Source: G965197715 sp965247615
GTDB lineage: Bacteria; Chloroflexota; Dehalococcoidia; Lucifugimonadales; UBA1127
NCBI GenBank assembly: GCA_965247615.1
Contig: OZ252022.1
Location: 496,001 to 560,000, forward strand
Length of the DNA stretch: 64,000 nt
Reading direction: 5' to 3'
Under the pieces are notes generated by a model. That model made no database searches. It saw nothing but the letters and a program-made list of their open reading frames with translations, and was not told the DNA's origin. Positions 24,201-31,896 of this stretch are shown one piece after another; the stretch's first letter is position 1, and every line of letters begins with the position of its first letter. The position numbers and the translations under genes were made by a program.

Positions 24201-25537
24201 AGCGGGAGCTCACGTACCGGCGCGGGGACGGCAGCTTCTCCGCCTTCGGCGACCGGGACAAATCGGGGAGCCTGTGGCTCACGGCCTTCGTGCTCAAGAC
24301 CTTTGCGGAGGCGGACGAGCTGATGTACATCGACGAGACGGTGCTCGCGGACGCGGCGGTGTGGATTGAGGAGCACCAGCTGGAGGACGGCTCGTTCAGG
24401 AACGTGGGGTTCCTGCATCATCAGGAGCTGCTCGGCGGACTGAAGGGGCGGGACGCTCTGACGGCCTACGTGACCATCGCACTGAACGAGGCAGGGAGGA
24501 GCGGGGCCGCCGGGAGGGCGGCGCGCTACCTGGAAGGACGGCTGGACGACATCGCCGACCCGTACACCATGGCCATCGCGGCATATGCTCTCGAGCTGTC
24601 CGGCAGCGAGCTCAGGGACGAGGGCTACGAGAAGCTGATGGCGATGAGCCGGACCGACGAGAACGACGCCCTGTACTGGGGAGGAGGGCGAATCGACGCC
24701 GAGCCGTACCCCGCGGATGAGCGGGCCGCTCAGCATGGAAACGCGGCGGCGGCCATCGAGACGACGGGCTACGGGATGCTGGCCCTGCTGCACCACGGGG
24801 ACCAGGAAGGCGCATCGCGGACGGCCAAGTGGCTGGCGGGCCAGCGGAACGCGCTTGGGGGCTTCGGGTCGACGCAGGACACGGTGGTCAGCCTCCACGG
24901 GCTGACGGCGTACTCGACGAAGGTGCGGCGGAACGTCGACATGACCGTCGTGCTGGAAAGCGGCACGTGGCGCAAGGACGTGCGCATCACGCCCGAGAAC
25001 TCGGACGTGTTGCAGACCATACAGGTTGCTCCGGGTGAACCCGTAACCGTTACCGCCGCGGGACAAGGGGACGTGGTCCTGCAATCGGTGCTCAGGTACA
25101 ACGTCCCGGAGCGCCGCACCGAGATACGGAACGTGTTCGAGCTCAGCATCGACTACGGGACCGATCACGTGGAGGTGGATGACCTCATCACGGTCACGGC
25201 AACCGTCACCTTCTCGCCTCCTGTTGCGATAGAAGCGGGCATGGTGGTGCTCGACGTAGCGGTGCCCACGGGGTTCGAGCCGGTGCGCGAGACGGTCGCG
25301 GCCCTCGTCGAGGAGAACGGCAGCCTCAAGCGCTACGACGTTGCGGGCCGGAAGGTGATTCTGTACGTGGAGGAGATGCTGCCGGGCGAGACGATCACCC
25401 TGGAGTTCCAGGCGCGGGCCAAGTACCCCGTGCGGGCGAAGGAGGTTGTTTCCCAGGTCTACTCGTACTATCGGCCGGAGCATCGGGGCGAGACGTTGGG
25501 CGGCGCGATGACCGTGACGGAGGGGCAGAGACCATGA
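21248..25537 (+). CDS. Alpha-2-macroglobulin family lipoprotein of animal A2M/TEP type
   Basis: A 1,429-residue protease-trap-like protein. Start ATG 21248 has AAGGAG ten bases upstream. The signal peptide ends at lipobox LAAC (Cys20), so it is lipid-anchored. A duplicated 28-residue Pro-rich linker follows. Macroglobulin domains carry FVETDKPIYKPGQ (179-191) and EEYVLPKYE (269-277). An Ala/Pro-rich stretch at about 660-720 is the candidate bait region, followed by FFPETWIWQD (from about 728). The thioester motif CGEQ lies at 944-947 within PFGCGEQNMILFAPN, and the TED helices continue with WLTAFVLKTFAEA. A receptor-binding-type domain fills about 1305-1425. These motifs match animal A2M closely, unlike E. 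coli YfhM. No pbpC partner is adjacent. Confidence 0.93.
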   Translation: MTKLWVFSTVVVLLMVLAACQREDASTTPFPSEPDIQEPTPRPSFGGVTVPDTSTTLLPPEPDIQEPTPRPSFRGVTDLEAAPDSFVAVVPRTLRSGYTERVSVSLFNRDRAAVGNVRLTLLDAGAPVRTVAARVAGSANLELPVPRLEQGTYEIEVAVEEVQETSRASVDVEDGVLLFVETDKPIYKPGQTVHVRLMTLDALLKPWPSAATIEVQDAKGLKVFKKEVATDDYGMTTVDLPLSTEPNLGVWKLTALAGDQKTQLDVRVEEYVLPKYEVVVDTEQEWLLTGDPIRGTVTGEYSFGKPVVGEVEIVASRYVGNWEEFARFEGDIDGDTAFELPPVRYVAGVAQAGGKGNVTLDVTVRERGTGYEETTSKLLAVAAAPVTLKVIPESPVFKPGLEMGFLVVAQEPDGSPVDVQGTLTINYLDRSFKRTSVERTRIRTSGGKAIVKVAPPSNAAALTLEANAEGAHAAFAMQAGHSPSNNFIHIEQVTEGEVAVGDTVSFRINSTRGRGNFYFEVLSRGMVIFTDVSSSPDIELVATQLMAPSSRILVYQILPSNEIAADYLPFSVGASYPHEVQVAFSEGEVRPGAAVDINVQAQGESRVGLAAVDRSVFILAENRLNLQQVFAELEKLYLEPQVELHEARRINTITTRGALETFEDAGMIVLTNKRVPSGERIDRPVPARRIMREADAGVAMAAAAPAAQAAAVQDAPKDLAEVQRVRQFFPETWIWQDVTTAADGAAVVPVEAPDSITTWMLRAVGISKEHGLGVGESALRVFQPFFLTVDLPYSAQRGEELPVKVALFNYLDTEQEIFVEVEGADWYELLDAPLKSMVLGANDIGGAEFMIRPKGLGTNAVKVTARSTEAADAVIRELLVEPEGVEVEEVGNHVLSDGQQVELRAELPFEAIEGSSRAYVALTGSFLTQTIGGLDRLLRMPFGCGEQNMILFAPNVYVARYLKETEQLKPEVMAKAEHLMTVGYQRELTYRRGDGSFSAFGDRDKSGSLWLTAFVLKTFAEADELMYIDETVLADAAVWIEEHQLEDGSFRNVGFLHHQELLGGLKGRDALTAYVTIALNEAGRSGAAGRAARYLEGRLDDIADPYTMAIAAYALELSGSELRDEGYEKLMAMSRTDENDALYWGGGRIDAEPYPADERAAQHGNAAAAIETTGYGMLALLHHGDQEGASRTAKWLAGQRNALGGFGSTQDTVVSLHGLTAYSTKVRRNVDMTVVLESGTWRKDVRITPENSDVLQTIQVAPGEPVTVTAAGQGDVVLQSVLRYNVPERRTEIRNVFELSIDYGTDHVEVDDLITVTATVTFSPPVAIEAGMVVLDVAVPTGFEPVRETVAALVEENGSLKRYDVAGRKVILYVEEMLPGETITLEFQARAKYPVRAKEVVSQVYSYYRPEHRGETLGGAMTVTEGQRP
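21317..21479 (+). repeat. In-frame tandem duplication in the A2M linker
   Basis: Two 79-base copies (21317-21395 and 21401-21479) are nearly identical, with a period of 84 bases (28 codons). Each encodes a segment with EPDIQEPTPRPSF. It lengthens the tether between the lipid anchor and the first macroglobulin domain. Confidence 0.85.
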
Positions 25538-25573
25538 GCGCTCTGAGCGCCCGCTGAGTTGCCGACGGCGGGT

Positions 25574-25840
25574 TTACTCTCCGCCGGCGTGCCGCCCCTC
25601 GACGGTGGGGGACATGACAATACAGGTGAGGGTGTTGCGCACGCCTTCGATAGGGCGGATGCGCTCTCGGAGGACCGCGGTAACGTCGTCGAACTCGGGG
25701 GTTTCCAGCTCGACGACCACGTCGTAGGGTCCCATCACCTCGTTCACGGCTTTGACTTCGGGAACATCGGCAAGCGCCTGTACGATGTCAAGGGTCCTTG
25801 CAGTGTCCACCACGACGAGCACGAAGGCCTTTACGGTCAT
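25574..25840 (-). CDS. Stand-alone Lrp/AsnC ligand-binding (RAM) domain protein
   Basis: An 88-residue protein made only of the AsnC_trans_reg domain: MTVKAFVLVVVD, then VKAVNEVMGPYDVVVELE and a C-terminal strand with VRNTLTCIVMSP. There is no helix-turn-helix, so it cannot bind DNA by itself. Such proteins form oligomers that bind amino acids and may modulate a full Lrp regulator. It is convergent with the A2M gene, 36 bases from its stop. Confidence 0.88.
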   Translation of the reverse strand: MTVKAFVLVVVDTARTLDIVQALADVPEVKAVNEVMGPYDVVVELETPEFDDVTAVLRERIRPIEGVRNTLTCIVMSPTVEGRHAGGE

Positions 25841-25933
25841 AGTATCCCCTCCTGTCTTGACTGCGCTCAGACCTCAGGCTAGTCCGCAGGTTTCGTTCAC
25901 GTCCCGGGCGTCAGGTGGAGCTCCGAATAGCGC

Positions 25934-26182
25934 CTACGGTCTGTCCGCCACACCGGAGCATGCGCTGCAGCGCAGCTCTTGGTCCGACCCCAACTCCAGG
26001 AACTCCTCCTGGGCTCTGGAGACGGTCCGGTTGCAGGTGGGGCATTGGTGCTGCACGTGACCGTCCGGTACGATCTGCACGCCGCGGTCGGCGTACCAGA
26101 GGAGGACGAACTCCCGGGGCCGTCCTGCCAGAAAAGACGATGTTTCTTGGTGTAGCGCCGCCAACTCGCCCAGCGTTGTCAT
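25934..26182 (-). CDS. Small protein with two Cys pairs (putative zinc ribbon)
   Basis: An 82-residue protein of unknown family. CPTC and CSAC pairs separated by about 25 residues suggest a zinc ribbon in the C-terminal half; the N-terminal half is helical with FVLLWYADRG. The ATG at 26182 has a GAGGGTGG-type site upstream. It is divergent from thrS. No function can be named. Confidence 0.5.
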   Translation of the reverse strand: MTTLGELAALHQETSSFLAGRPREFVLLWYADRGVQIVPDGHVQHQCPTCNRTVSRAQEEFLELGSDQELRCSACSGVADRP

Positions 26183-26302
26183 CGTGCACCCACCCTCTAA
26201 GATCTTCGCGGTTGCCCCGATTTTTCATGGGATGAAGCCCGTTAATGTCCAGTGTACAATATGTGTTGGACTCTCTGCACACGAACCGCGGGGTGAAATT
26301 GT

Positions 26303-28069
26303 ATGGTATCCCATTCCAAGCTGCTACGAGTTTCGCCACAGATCGAGGCGATGCGCCACCGGCTGCGCCACTCAGCCGCCCATATCATGGCGGACGCCGT
26401 ATTGGAGCTGTTTCCAGAGGCCAAGTTCGCCATTGGGCCGCCCACGGAGGACGGCTTCTACTACGACTTCCAGGTCTCCCGGGCCTTCGGCCCAGAGGAC
26501 CTGGAGAGCATTGCAACGCTGATGCAGCAGCGCATCACCGAGGACACGCCCTTTGTCCATACGGAGGTGACGCGGGACGAGGCGCACCAGCGGTTCCACG
26601 ACCAGCCCTACAAGAAGGAGCTCATCGACGCCATCCCGGAGGACGAGGCGGTTTCGACGTACAGCCACGGCAGCTTCGTGGACCTGTGCGAGGGGCCCCA
26701 CGTTGAGCGGACCGGCCAGGTGGAGGCGTTCAAGCTGTTGACGGTGGCGGGGGCCTACTGGCGCGGTGACGAGCGCAATCCGATGCTACAGCGCATCTAC
26801 GGCACAGCCTTCGAGAGCCAGGAAGCGCTGGACCAGTACTTGGAGCGGCTGGAGGAAGCCCAGCGGCGGGACCATCGACGCTTGGGGCGGGAGCTGGACC
26901 TGTTCTCCATCCATGATGAGGTGGGGCCTGGGCTCATCATCTGGCACCCCAAGGGCGCCATGGTGCGTACCATTGTCGAAGACCTCTGGCGCAAGGAGCA
27001 CCTCTCGCGGGGCTACCAGTTTGCCTACAGCCCCCACATTGGGCGCTCGCGTCTCTGGGAGACCAGCGGCCACCTGGACTTCTACCAGGACAGCATGTTT
27101 GCCCCCATGGACGTGGATGGACAGGAGTATTACGCCAAGCCGATGAGTTGCCCGTTCCACATCATGTATTACAAATCGGGTCTGCGAAGCTACCGGGACC
27201 TCCCCATACGCATCGGCGAGCTGGCAGCGGTGTACCGGTACGAGAAGAGCGGCGTCCTTCATGGCCTGCTACGGGTCCGCGGCTTCACCCAGGATGACGC
27301 CCATATCTTCTGCCGGCCTGACCAGGTCGAAGAGGAGGTCCATGGAGTCATGGACTTCACCTTCTACTTGCTGGGGCTCTTCGGCTTCACCGACTATGAG
27401 ATCTATCTCTCCACCCGTCCGGAGAAGTTCGTCGGGGAGCCGCAGCAGTGGGAGATGGCGCAAGGGGCCCTGCAGCGCGCGTTGGAGCGCCAGGGCATCG
27501 AGTACGCGGTTGACGAGGGCGGCGGCGCCTTCTACGGGCCCAAAATTGACGTCAAGATCCGCGACGCTCTCGGCCGGGCCTGGCAGTGCACCACCGTTCA
27601 GTTTGACTTCAACCTTCCTCAGCGCTTCGGCCTCACCTACGCCGGAGAGGACGGTCATGAGCACCAGCCGTACATGGTGCACCGAGCTATCTTGGGGTCC
27701 CTGGAGCGGTTCCTGGGCATCCTCATCGAGCACTATGCCGGCGCCTTCCCGCTCTGGCTCGCCCCGGTCCAGGCTACGGTGATCCCAATCGCGGACCGGC
27801 ACGTGGAGTATGCGCAGGAGGTGGCGCGACAGCTGCGGGCGCGGGACCTTCGGGTGGAGGTGGACGGACGGAGTGAGCGCATGCAGGCCAAGATCCGGGA
27901 CGCCCAGATGCGGAAGGTGCCCTATATGCTGGTTGTGGGCGACAGGGAGGCGGCGGCCAACGCGGCGGCGGTGCGGCTCCGCGACGGGTCAGATCTGGGC
28001 GCACTGGCGCTGAGCGAGGTTGCCGAGCGGCTGGCGCGGGAGTCCGAGGCACGGGCCCCTGCCGCGTGA
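26303..28069 (+). CDS. thrS: Threonyl-tRNA synthetase without TGS domain
   Basis: A 588-residue enzyme that charges tRNA-Thr. The editing domain has HSAAHIMAD (about residues 23-31) and the second zinc-site motif YSHGSFVDLCEGPH. The catalytic core has the zinc Cys in MSCPFH, motif 2 in VYRYEKSGVLHGLLRVRGFT and motif 3 in LGSLERFLGILIEHY. The anticodon domain ends the protein. The usual N-terminal TGS domain of about 60 residues is missing: the editing domain begins about 15 residues from the start. A TACAAT element at 26255-26260 may be the -10 of its promoter. Confidence 0.95.
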   Translation: MVSHSKLLRVSPQIEAMRHRLRHSAAHIMADAVLELFPEAKFAIGPPTEDGFYYDFQVSRAFGPEDLESIATLMQQRITEDTPFVHTEVTRDEAHQRFHDQPYKKELIDAIPEDEAVSTYSHGSFVDLCEGPHVERTGQVEAFKLLTVAGAYWRGDERNPMLQRIYGTAFESQEALDQYLERLEEAQRRDHRRLGRELDLFSIHDEVGPGLIIWHPKGAMVRTIVEDLWRKEHLSRGYQFAYSPHIGRSRLWETSGHLDFYQDSMFAPMDVDGQEYYAKPMSCPFHIMYYKSGLRSYRDLPIRIGELAAVYRYEKSGVLHGLLRVRGFTQDDAHIFCRPDQVEEEVHGVMDFTFYLLGLFGFTDYEIYLSTRPEKFVGEPQQWEMAQGALQRALERQGIEYAVDEGGGAFYGPKIDVKIRDALGRAWQCTTVQFDFNLPQRFGLTYAGEDGHEHQPYMVHRAILGSLERFLGILIEHYAGAFPLWLAPVQATVIPIADRHVEYAQEVARQLRARDLRVEVDGRSERMQAKIRDAQMRKVPYMLVVGDREAAANAAAVRLRDGSDLGALALSEVAERLARESEARAPAA

Positions 28070-28138
28070 CGCTGCCCAGACTGCCACCCAGGCAGTGCGC
28101 ACCGTTGTACGACCACCCAACTCCCGAGAGCGAGGGGA

Positions 28139-28621
28139 ATGGTGCAGAGCAAAGCGGAGAGTGTTGAGGAGTACCTGGCGGAGCTTTCGGAGGAGCGGCG
28201 GGCCGCGGTGGAGACTGTGCGCAGTGTCGTGCTGGAGCACCTGCCCGAAGGCTACGAGGAGACGATGCAGTTCGGCATGATCGGGTACGTCGTGCCGCTG
28301 GAGCGGTACCCCGTCACGTACAACAAGCAGGCGCTGCAGTACGCGGCCCTGGCTTCGCAGAAGAACTACATGTCGCTGTACCTCATGTGCGTGTACGGCG
28401 ACGAGGAGTCGCAGCGCTGGTTCGCGGAAGGGTTCAAGTCCAGGGGCAAGAAGCTGAACATGGGGAAGTCCTGCGTCCGCTTCAAGCGCGTGGATGATCT
28501 TCCGTTGGACCTGATTGGCGAGGCCATTGCGCGAATGTCTGTGGCCGAGTACATCGAGCTGTACGAGGCCGCGAGGAGCCGGATGAGGACAGCGCCAAGA
28601 GAAACCGCCACGCGGCGCTGA
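28139..28621 (+). CDS. DUF1801 family protein
   Basis: A 160-residue protein of the DUF1801 (YdhG-like) family. The start VEEYLAELSEERRAAVETVR, the core EETMQFGMIGYVVPL, and the YMSLYLMCVYGD and GKSCVRFKRVDDLPLDLI segments are typical. The function is unknown. It lies 69 bases after thrS in the same direction. Confidence 0.85.
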   Translation: MVQSKAESVEEYLAELSEERRAAVETVRSVVLEHLPEGYEETMQFGMIGYVVPLERYPVTYNKQALQYAALASQKNYMSLYLMCVYGDEESQRWFAEGFKSRGKKLNMGKSCVRFKRVDDLPLDLIGEAIARMSVAEYIELYEAARSRMRTAPRETATRR

Positions 28622-28794
28622 GGGGCATCGGCAACTGGGATGCGCCTGCCCCCTGACGCAATCGGTCCCTAGGCTGCGGCGATGGCCTGGATTCCCACGA
28701 GGCCTTCCGCCGGCACCCCCCAGGAGTCGCCGCTGTTAGCCTCTTACCGGACAGCTCTGGTTTTGGAATTCGATCCGCAGGCAGCCCGCCGCGG

Positions 28795-29661
28795 TTAGGC
28801 CCTACCCGTGAGCTTGCGGCCCTGGTTCAAGGCGGCGTAGGTGCGCACTGGGGCCGCCATGAGGAACCGGTAGCCCTCTTCGACGATGCGGTCAACGTTA
28901 TCGACGCCGACGTGGGGGTGGCCGCAGGGTACGTCGTAGTCCTTGCAGATCTGCCTGATGGTGGCCATGGCGGAGAGCAGGTCCGGGTGATCGAACTGGC
29001 GGGGGATGCCCAGCTCCTGGGACATGTCGCCTTCACCGATCAGAATGGCGCCGATGCCGGGCACCTGCTCCAGGATGTCGGTGAGGTTCCGAATGCCCAG
29101 GGCGTCCTCGATCATGACAATGACGAAGACCTCGCCCTCGGGGGCCAGGGGCCAGACGTCGGCCCTGGCGTAGTACTCGGGGCCCGTGAGGCCCCAGTAG
29201 CGGGCGGCGGTGGTGGGAGCGTCGCCACGGAGGCCGGCCGGTTCGTATCGGGGTGTTCCCGGCAGACTGGGGTAGCGACAGGCGGCCACGGCGTTCCTCG
29301 CCTGCTCCACGGTGTTCACGTGCGGCCAAACGATGCCGTAGGCCCCCAGGTCCAGCACCTGCTTCGCCAGCCACTGGTTCGTCTCACCGCCGTTGGGCGG
29401 AATGCGGACGAAGGGCGTGACCGCGGGGGCGAGGGTGCCCCGGTCCACCAGCTGTCGTCGATTGAGCATGTATTGCAAGCAGTTCTTCAGGCCCCGGAAG
29501 TCCAGGGGGTTGTGCTCCATCTCAAAGACGACGGCGTCGTATGCGGCGGTGGACAGGGAGACGGCGTTATCAACGTCGGAGGGGGGCGCGAAGGTGGCGA
29601 ACGCGTGCTTGCCCTGCTCAAGGGCTCGGATGACACCGTTGAGACGCGGAATTTCAGTCAT
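28795..29661 (-). CDS. HpcH/HpaI family aldolase
   Basis: A 288-residue class II aldolase-type protein (2-keto-3-deoxy or 4-hydroxy-2-oxo acid aldolase family). The active-site Glu/His region reads VFEMEHNPLD, Arg lies in VRIPPNGGE, the metal Glu in VMIEDALG and Asp in GEGDMSQELG. ATG 29661 has GGAGCC upstream and gives a normal start; the longer frame is not supported. It stands alone, and the substrate is probably a hydroxy-oxo acid or its CoA-linked relative. Confidence 0.85.
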   Translation of the reverse strand: MTEIPRLNGVIRALEQGKHAFATFAPPSDVDNAVSLSTAAYDAVVFEMEHNPLDFRGLKNCLQYMLNRRQLVDRGTLAPAVTPFVRIPPNGGETNQWLAKQVLDLGAYGIVWPHVNTVEQARNAVAACRYPSLPGTPRYEPAGLRGDAPTTAARYWGLTGPEYYARADVWPLAPEGEVFVIVMIEDALGIRNLTDILEQVPGIGAILIGEGDMSQELGIPRQFDHPDLLSAMATIRQICKDYDVPCGHPHVGVDNVDRIVEEGYRFLMAAPVRTYAALNQGRKLTGRA

Positions 29662-29841
29662 GGGAGGCTCCTTCCACAGGCGGGTGCTGGCCGGGCACTG
29701 GGCCCTAGCAGGGGGATTGTAGCAAAAAGGAAGGCGGGCGTCACAGGGCGACGATGGCGCTGGCTGGCGCAGCAAGCCCGCTCAAATAGGCGCGGTCTTG
29801 TCGGTTGAACCTACTTGTGCGGGCGGAGAGGGAATGACTCC

Positions 29842-30009
29842 CTACCACCTGAAGGGCGGCCAGTCCGGGTTTTGCCCTCCGTCGCGGGGCGGCCTCTCGG
29901 GAGCGCGGCGCCCGGGGTAGATGACGACGGGACAGAACTGGCACCCCTCCACAGTGCAGCGTCCGACGGCGCTATGGTCATCGATGGGGTGCAAGCAGTA
30001 CGGGCACAT
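29842..30009 (-). CDS. Small Cys-rich protein (putative zinc finger)
   Basis: A 55-residue protein that begins MCPYCLHPIDD and has more Cys in RCTVEGCQFCP, so one metal site is likely. A GAGGGG site lies seven bases upstream of ATG 30009. The C-terminal half is Pro/Arg-rich. A frame open 24 codons further upstream is less likely. No family is recognised. Confidence 0.45.
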   Translation of the reverse strand: MCPYCLHPIDDHSAVGRCTVEGCQFCPVVIYPGRRAPERPPRDGGQNPDWPPFRW

Positions 30010-30221
30010 GGGGCGTCCCCTCTCTCCGCGTCTTCCACCTAGCGTCCGCAGGGTAGCACGGGCCAAAGGAGGAATCAACAAGGCTGTCCTGGAGTGTCAT
30101 TGTGCAATGATTCTGCCGGCGGGTTTGCGCATCCTCCCCCACTGCGGGTAGGATGCGTAGGGCGCCACGCCCAAGGGCGCCGCTCAGGCGGGATTCGAGC
30201 GCTCTAACCGAAGGAGGAGAG

Positions 30222-30605
30222 ATGCCCATTGAACGGATCCAGCCCGAGGGGTTGAGCAGACCCCCGAGCTTCAATCACGTCGTCAAGGCGGGCAACACGG
30301 TGTACATCGCGGGTCAGACTGCAGGCAACTCCGAGGGAAATGTCGTGGGGGTGGGGGACATCGAGGCGCAGGCTGCGCAGGTCTTCGAGAACATCGGCAG
30401 AGCCCTGGCGTCGGTGGGGGCCGACTTCTCCAACCTGGTAAAGCTCACCAGCTACCTGACGCGGGTCGAGGACATGGACGGATACCGTCAAACGCGGGCC
30501 AGGTACATCACGTCGGACCTTCCGGCGAGCACACTGCTCGTGGTCAGCCGTCTGGCCAATCCGGACTACCTGGTGGAGGTCGAGGCCATCGCGGTGCTGG
30601 ACTAG
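30222..30605 (+). CDS. RidA/YjgF family protein
   Basis: A 127-residue Rid-family protein. Start ATG 30222 follows a perfect AAGGAGGAG site. It has FNHVVKAGNTVYIAGQT at the N-terminus and LVEVEAIAVLD at the end. The Arg that acts in imine deamination normally lies in a PAR motif; here the segment reads LPASTLLVV, so the Arg is missing. It probably belongs to a non-RidA subgroup with another activity. It opens the plus-strand catabolic island. Confidence 0.85.
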   Translation: MPIERIQPEGLSRPPSFNHVVKAGNTVYIAGQTAGNSEGNVVGVGDIEAQAAQVFENIGRALASVGADFSNLVKLTSYLTRVEDMDGYRQTRARYITSDLPASTLLVVSRLANPDYLVEVEAIAVLD

Positions 30606-30648
30606 CGGGCTTGATGGTTACGGCTGCCGCTCCGGCTGAAGAATCCGA

Positions 30649-30657
30649 TGGTATACT
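30649..30657 (+). promoter_or_regulatory. Possible extended -10 promoter element
   Basis: TGGTATACT has TG one base before TATACT, an extended -10 pattern. No -35 is visible. It lies about 105 bases before the thiolase-like start at 30762. Confidence 0.35.
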
Positions 30658-30761
30658 GGCCCGTGAGCTTCCGGCTTGACGCTGGTGGAGCCTCAATCCA
30701 GCAGAATTGTGTGCCGCGTCAGCATCAGGCAGGCGGGAGCGGCGCGGGGGAAGGACGCTGC

Positions 30762-31892
30762 ATGGACCCATCGCTACGCAACAAGACGGCCATTGTCGGA
30801 GTTGGGTACACGCCCATCGTCCGCAAGGCGGAGCGCAGCCTGGGGAGTTTTGCGTTGGAAGCGGCCCTGGCGGCCATCGAGGACGCGGGGCTGACCAGGG
30901 ACGACATCGACGGGTATGTGGGGACGCCCAACGCCCCCAACGCCTCGGCGTCCCACCGGGACGGGGTCGACGAGGTGTCGACTCGCCACGTAGTCAGCGC
31001 ACTGGGGCTGAAGGCTCCGCGCTTCATGTCGGACCTGTCGAGTCTGTGCATGAGCGGGCTCGTCACAGCGGCGATGGCCCTCAACGCCGGGCTGTGCAAC
31101 TACGTGCTCATCCTCAGGGCCATGTACAACCCGGTGGGAGTGCGATACGCCCAGACGGACCACTCGCAGGTGGGCGGGCCGGAGCAGTTCATCACGCCCT
31201 ACGGGATCCACCCAATAGGGCGGCACGCCCAGTGGCTGCGGCGGTACATGCACGACTACGGGGCCACGCGGGAGGAGCTGTTCGCCGTGGTGAAGGCAAA
31301 CCGGAGCCACGCGCAGCTGAACCCGTATGCGTACTGGCGGGGGCGGGAGTTGGGCCTGGAAGAGTACATGAGCTCGCGGTGGATCTACGATCCGATGTGC
31401 ATCTACGATTGCGACATCCCGGTCACGGCGGCGGGGGCGGCAGTTGTAACGACGGCGGAGCGCGCGAAGGCCCTCAGACCCAACCCGGCCTACATTACGG
31501 GGTTCTGCAATAACAGCCAGTCCGGCGACACGATCTTTCAGGTTTCGGGAGTTGACCGCAGGGACGTCCAGACGGCCGAGATCTACGACGGCTTCGTGCA
31601 GATGGTCTGGTACTGGCTGGAGTTGCTGGGCTTCTGCGAGCGGGGCGAGGCCCATGAGTTCACCAAGGACGGCCGCATCGAGCTTGGCGGCGAGCTGCCG
31701 GTGAACACCTTCGGCGGAAGCCAGGGCGAAGGGCGGCTGCACGGGTTCGGGCACATTCGAGAGGCCGCCATGCAGGTCATGGGCCGGGCAGGGGAGCGTC
31801 AGGTGGCCAACGCGCAGCACGTCGTCGCCACCAACGGCTTTGAGTGGATCCCCGGCTGGGTAGTGATGTTCAGCGCAGACGCGGAGGCATAG
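30762..31892 (+). CDS. Thiolase-like / lipid-transfer protein (SCPx thiolase family)
   Basis: A 376-residue thiolase-fold protein. ATG 30762 has AAGGA eight bases upstream. It starts with KTAIVGVGYTP, keeps a Cys at position 96 (SLCMSG) where thiolases have their nucleophile, and has the C-terminal GEGRLHGFGHIREA and GRAGERQVANAQ segments. Proteins of this type cleave or condense CoA esters, and some act as retro-aldolases with a DUF35 partner. A DUF35 gene lies 5 kb downstream. The epimerase gene starts four bases after its stop. Confidence 0.85.
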   Translation: MDPSLRNKTAIVGVGYTPIVRKAERSLGSFALEAALAAIEDAGLTRDDIDGYVGTPNAPNASASHRDGVDEVSTRHVVSALGLKAPRFMSDLSSLCMSGLVTAAMALNAGLCNYVLILRAMYNPVGVRYAQTDHSQVGGPEQFITPYGIHPIGRHAQWLRRYMHDYGATREELFAVVKANRSHAQLNPYAYWRGRELGLEEYMSSRWIYDPMCIYDCDIPVTAAGAAVVTTAERAKALRPNPAYITGFCNNSQSGDTIFQVSGVDRRDVQTAEIYDGFVQMVWYWLELLGFCERGEAHEFTKDGRIELGGELPVNTFGGSQGEGRLHGFGHIREAAMQVMGRAGERQVANAQHVVATNGFEWIPGWVVMFSADAEA

Positions 31893-31896
31893 TGCA

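Noticed and set aside
23666..25483. A 605-codon open frame opposite the A2M gene
   Set aside because: It mirrors the codon bias of the A2M gene and has no recognisable domain.
21248..25537. Eukaryotic contamination as the source of the A2M gene
   Set aside because: The gene has no introns, has a bacterial ribosome site and lipobox, and shares base composition with bacterial neighbours on both sides.
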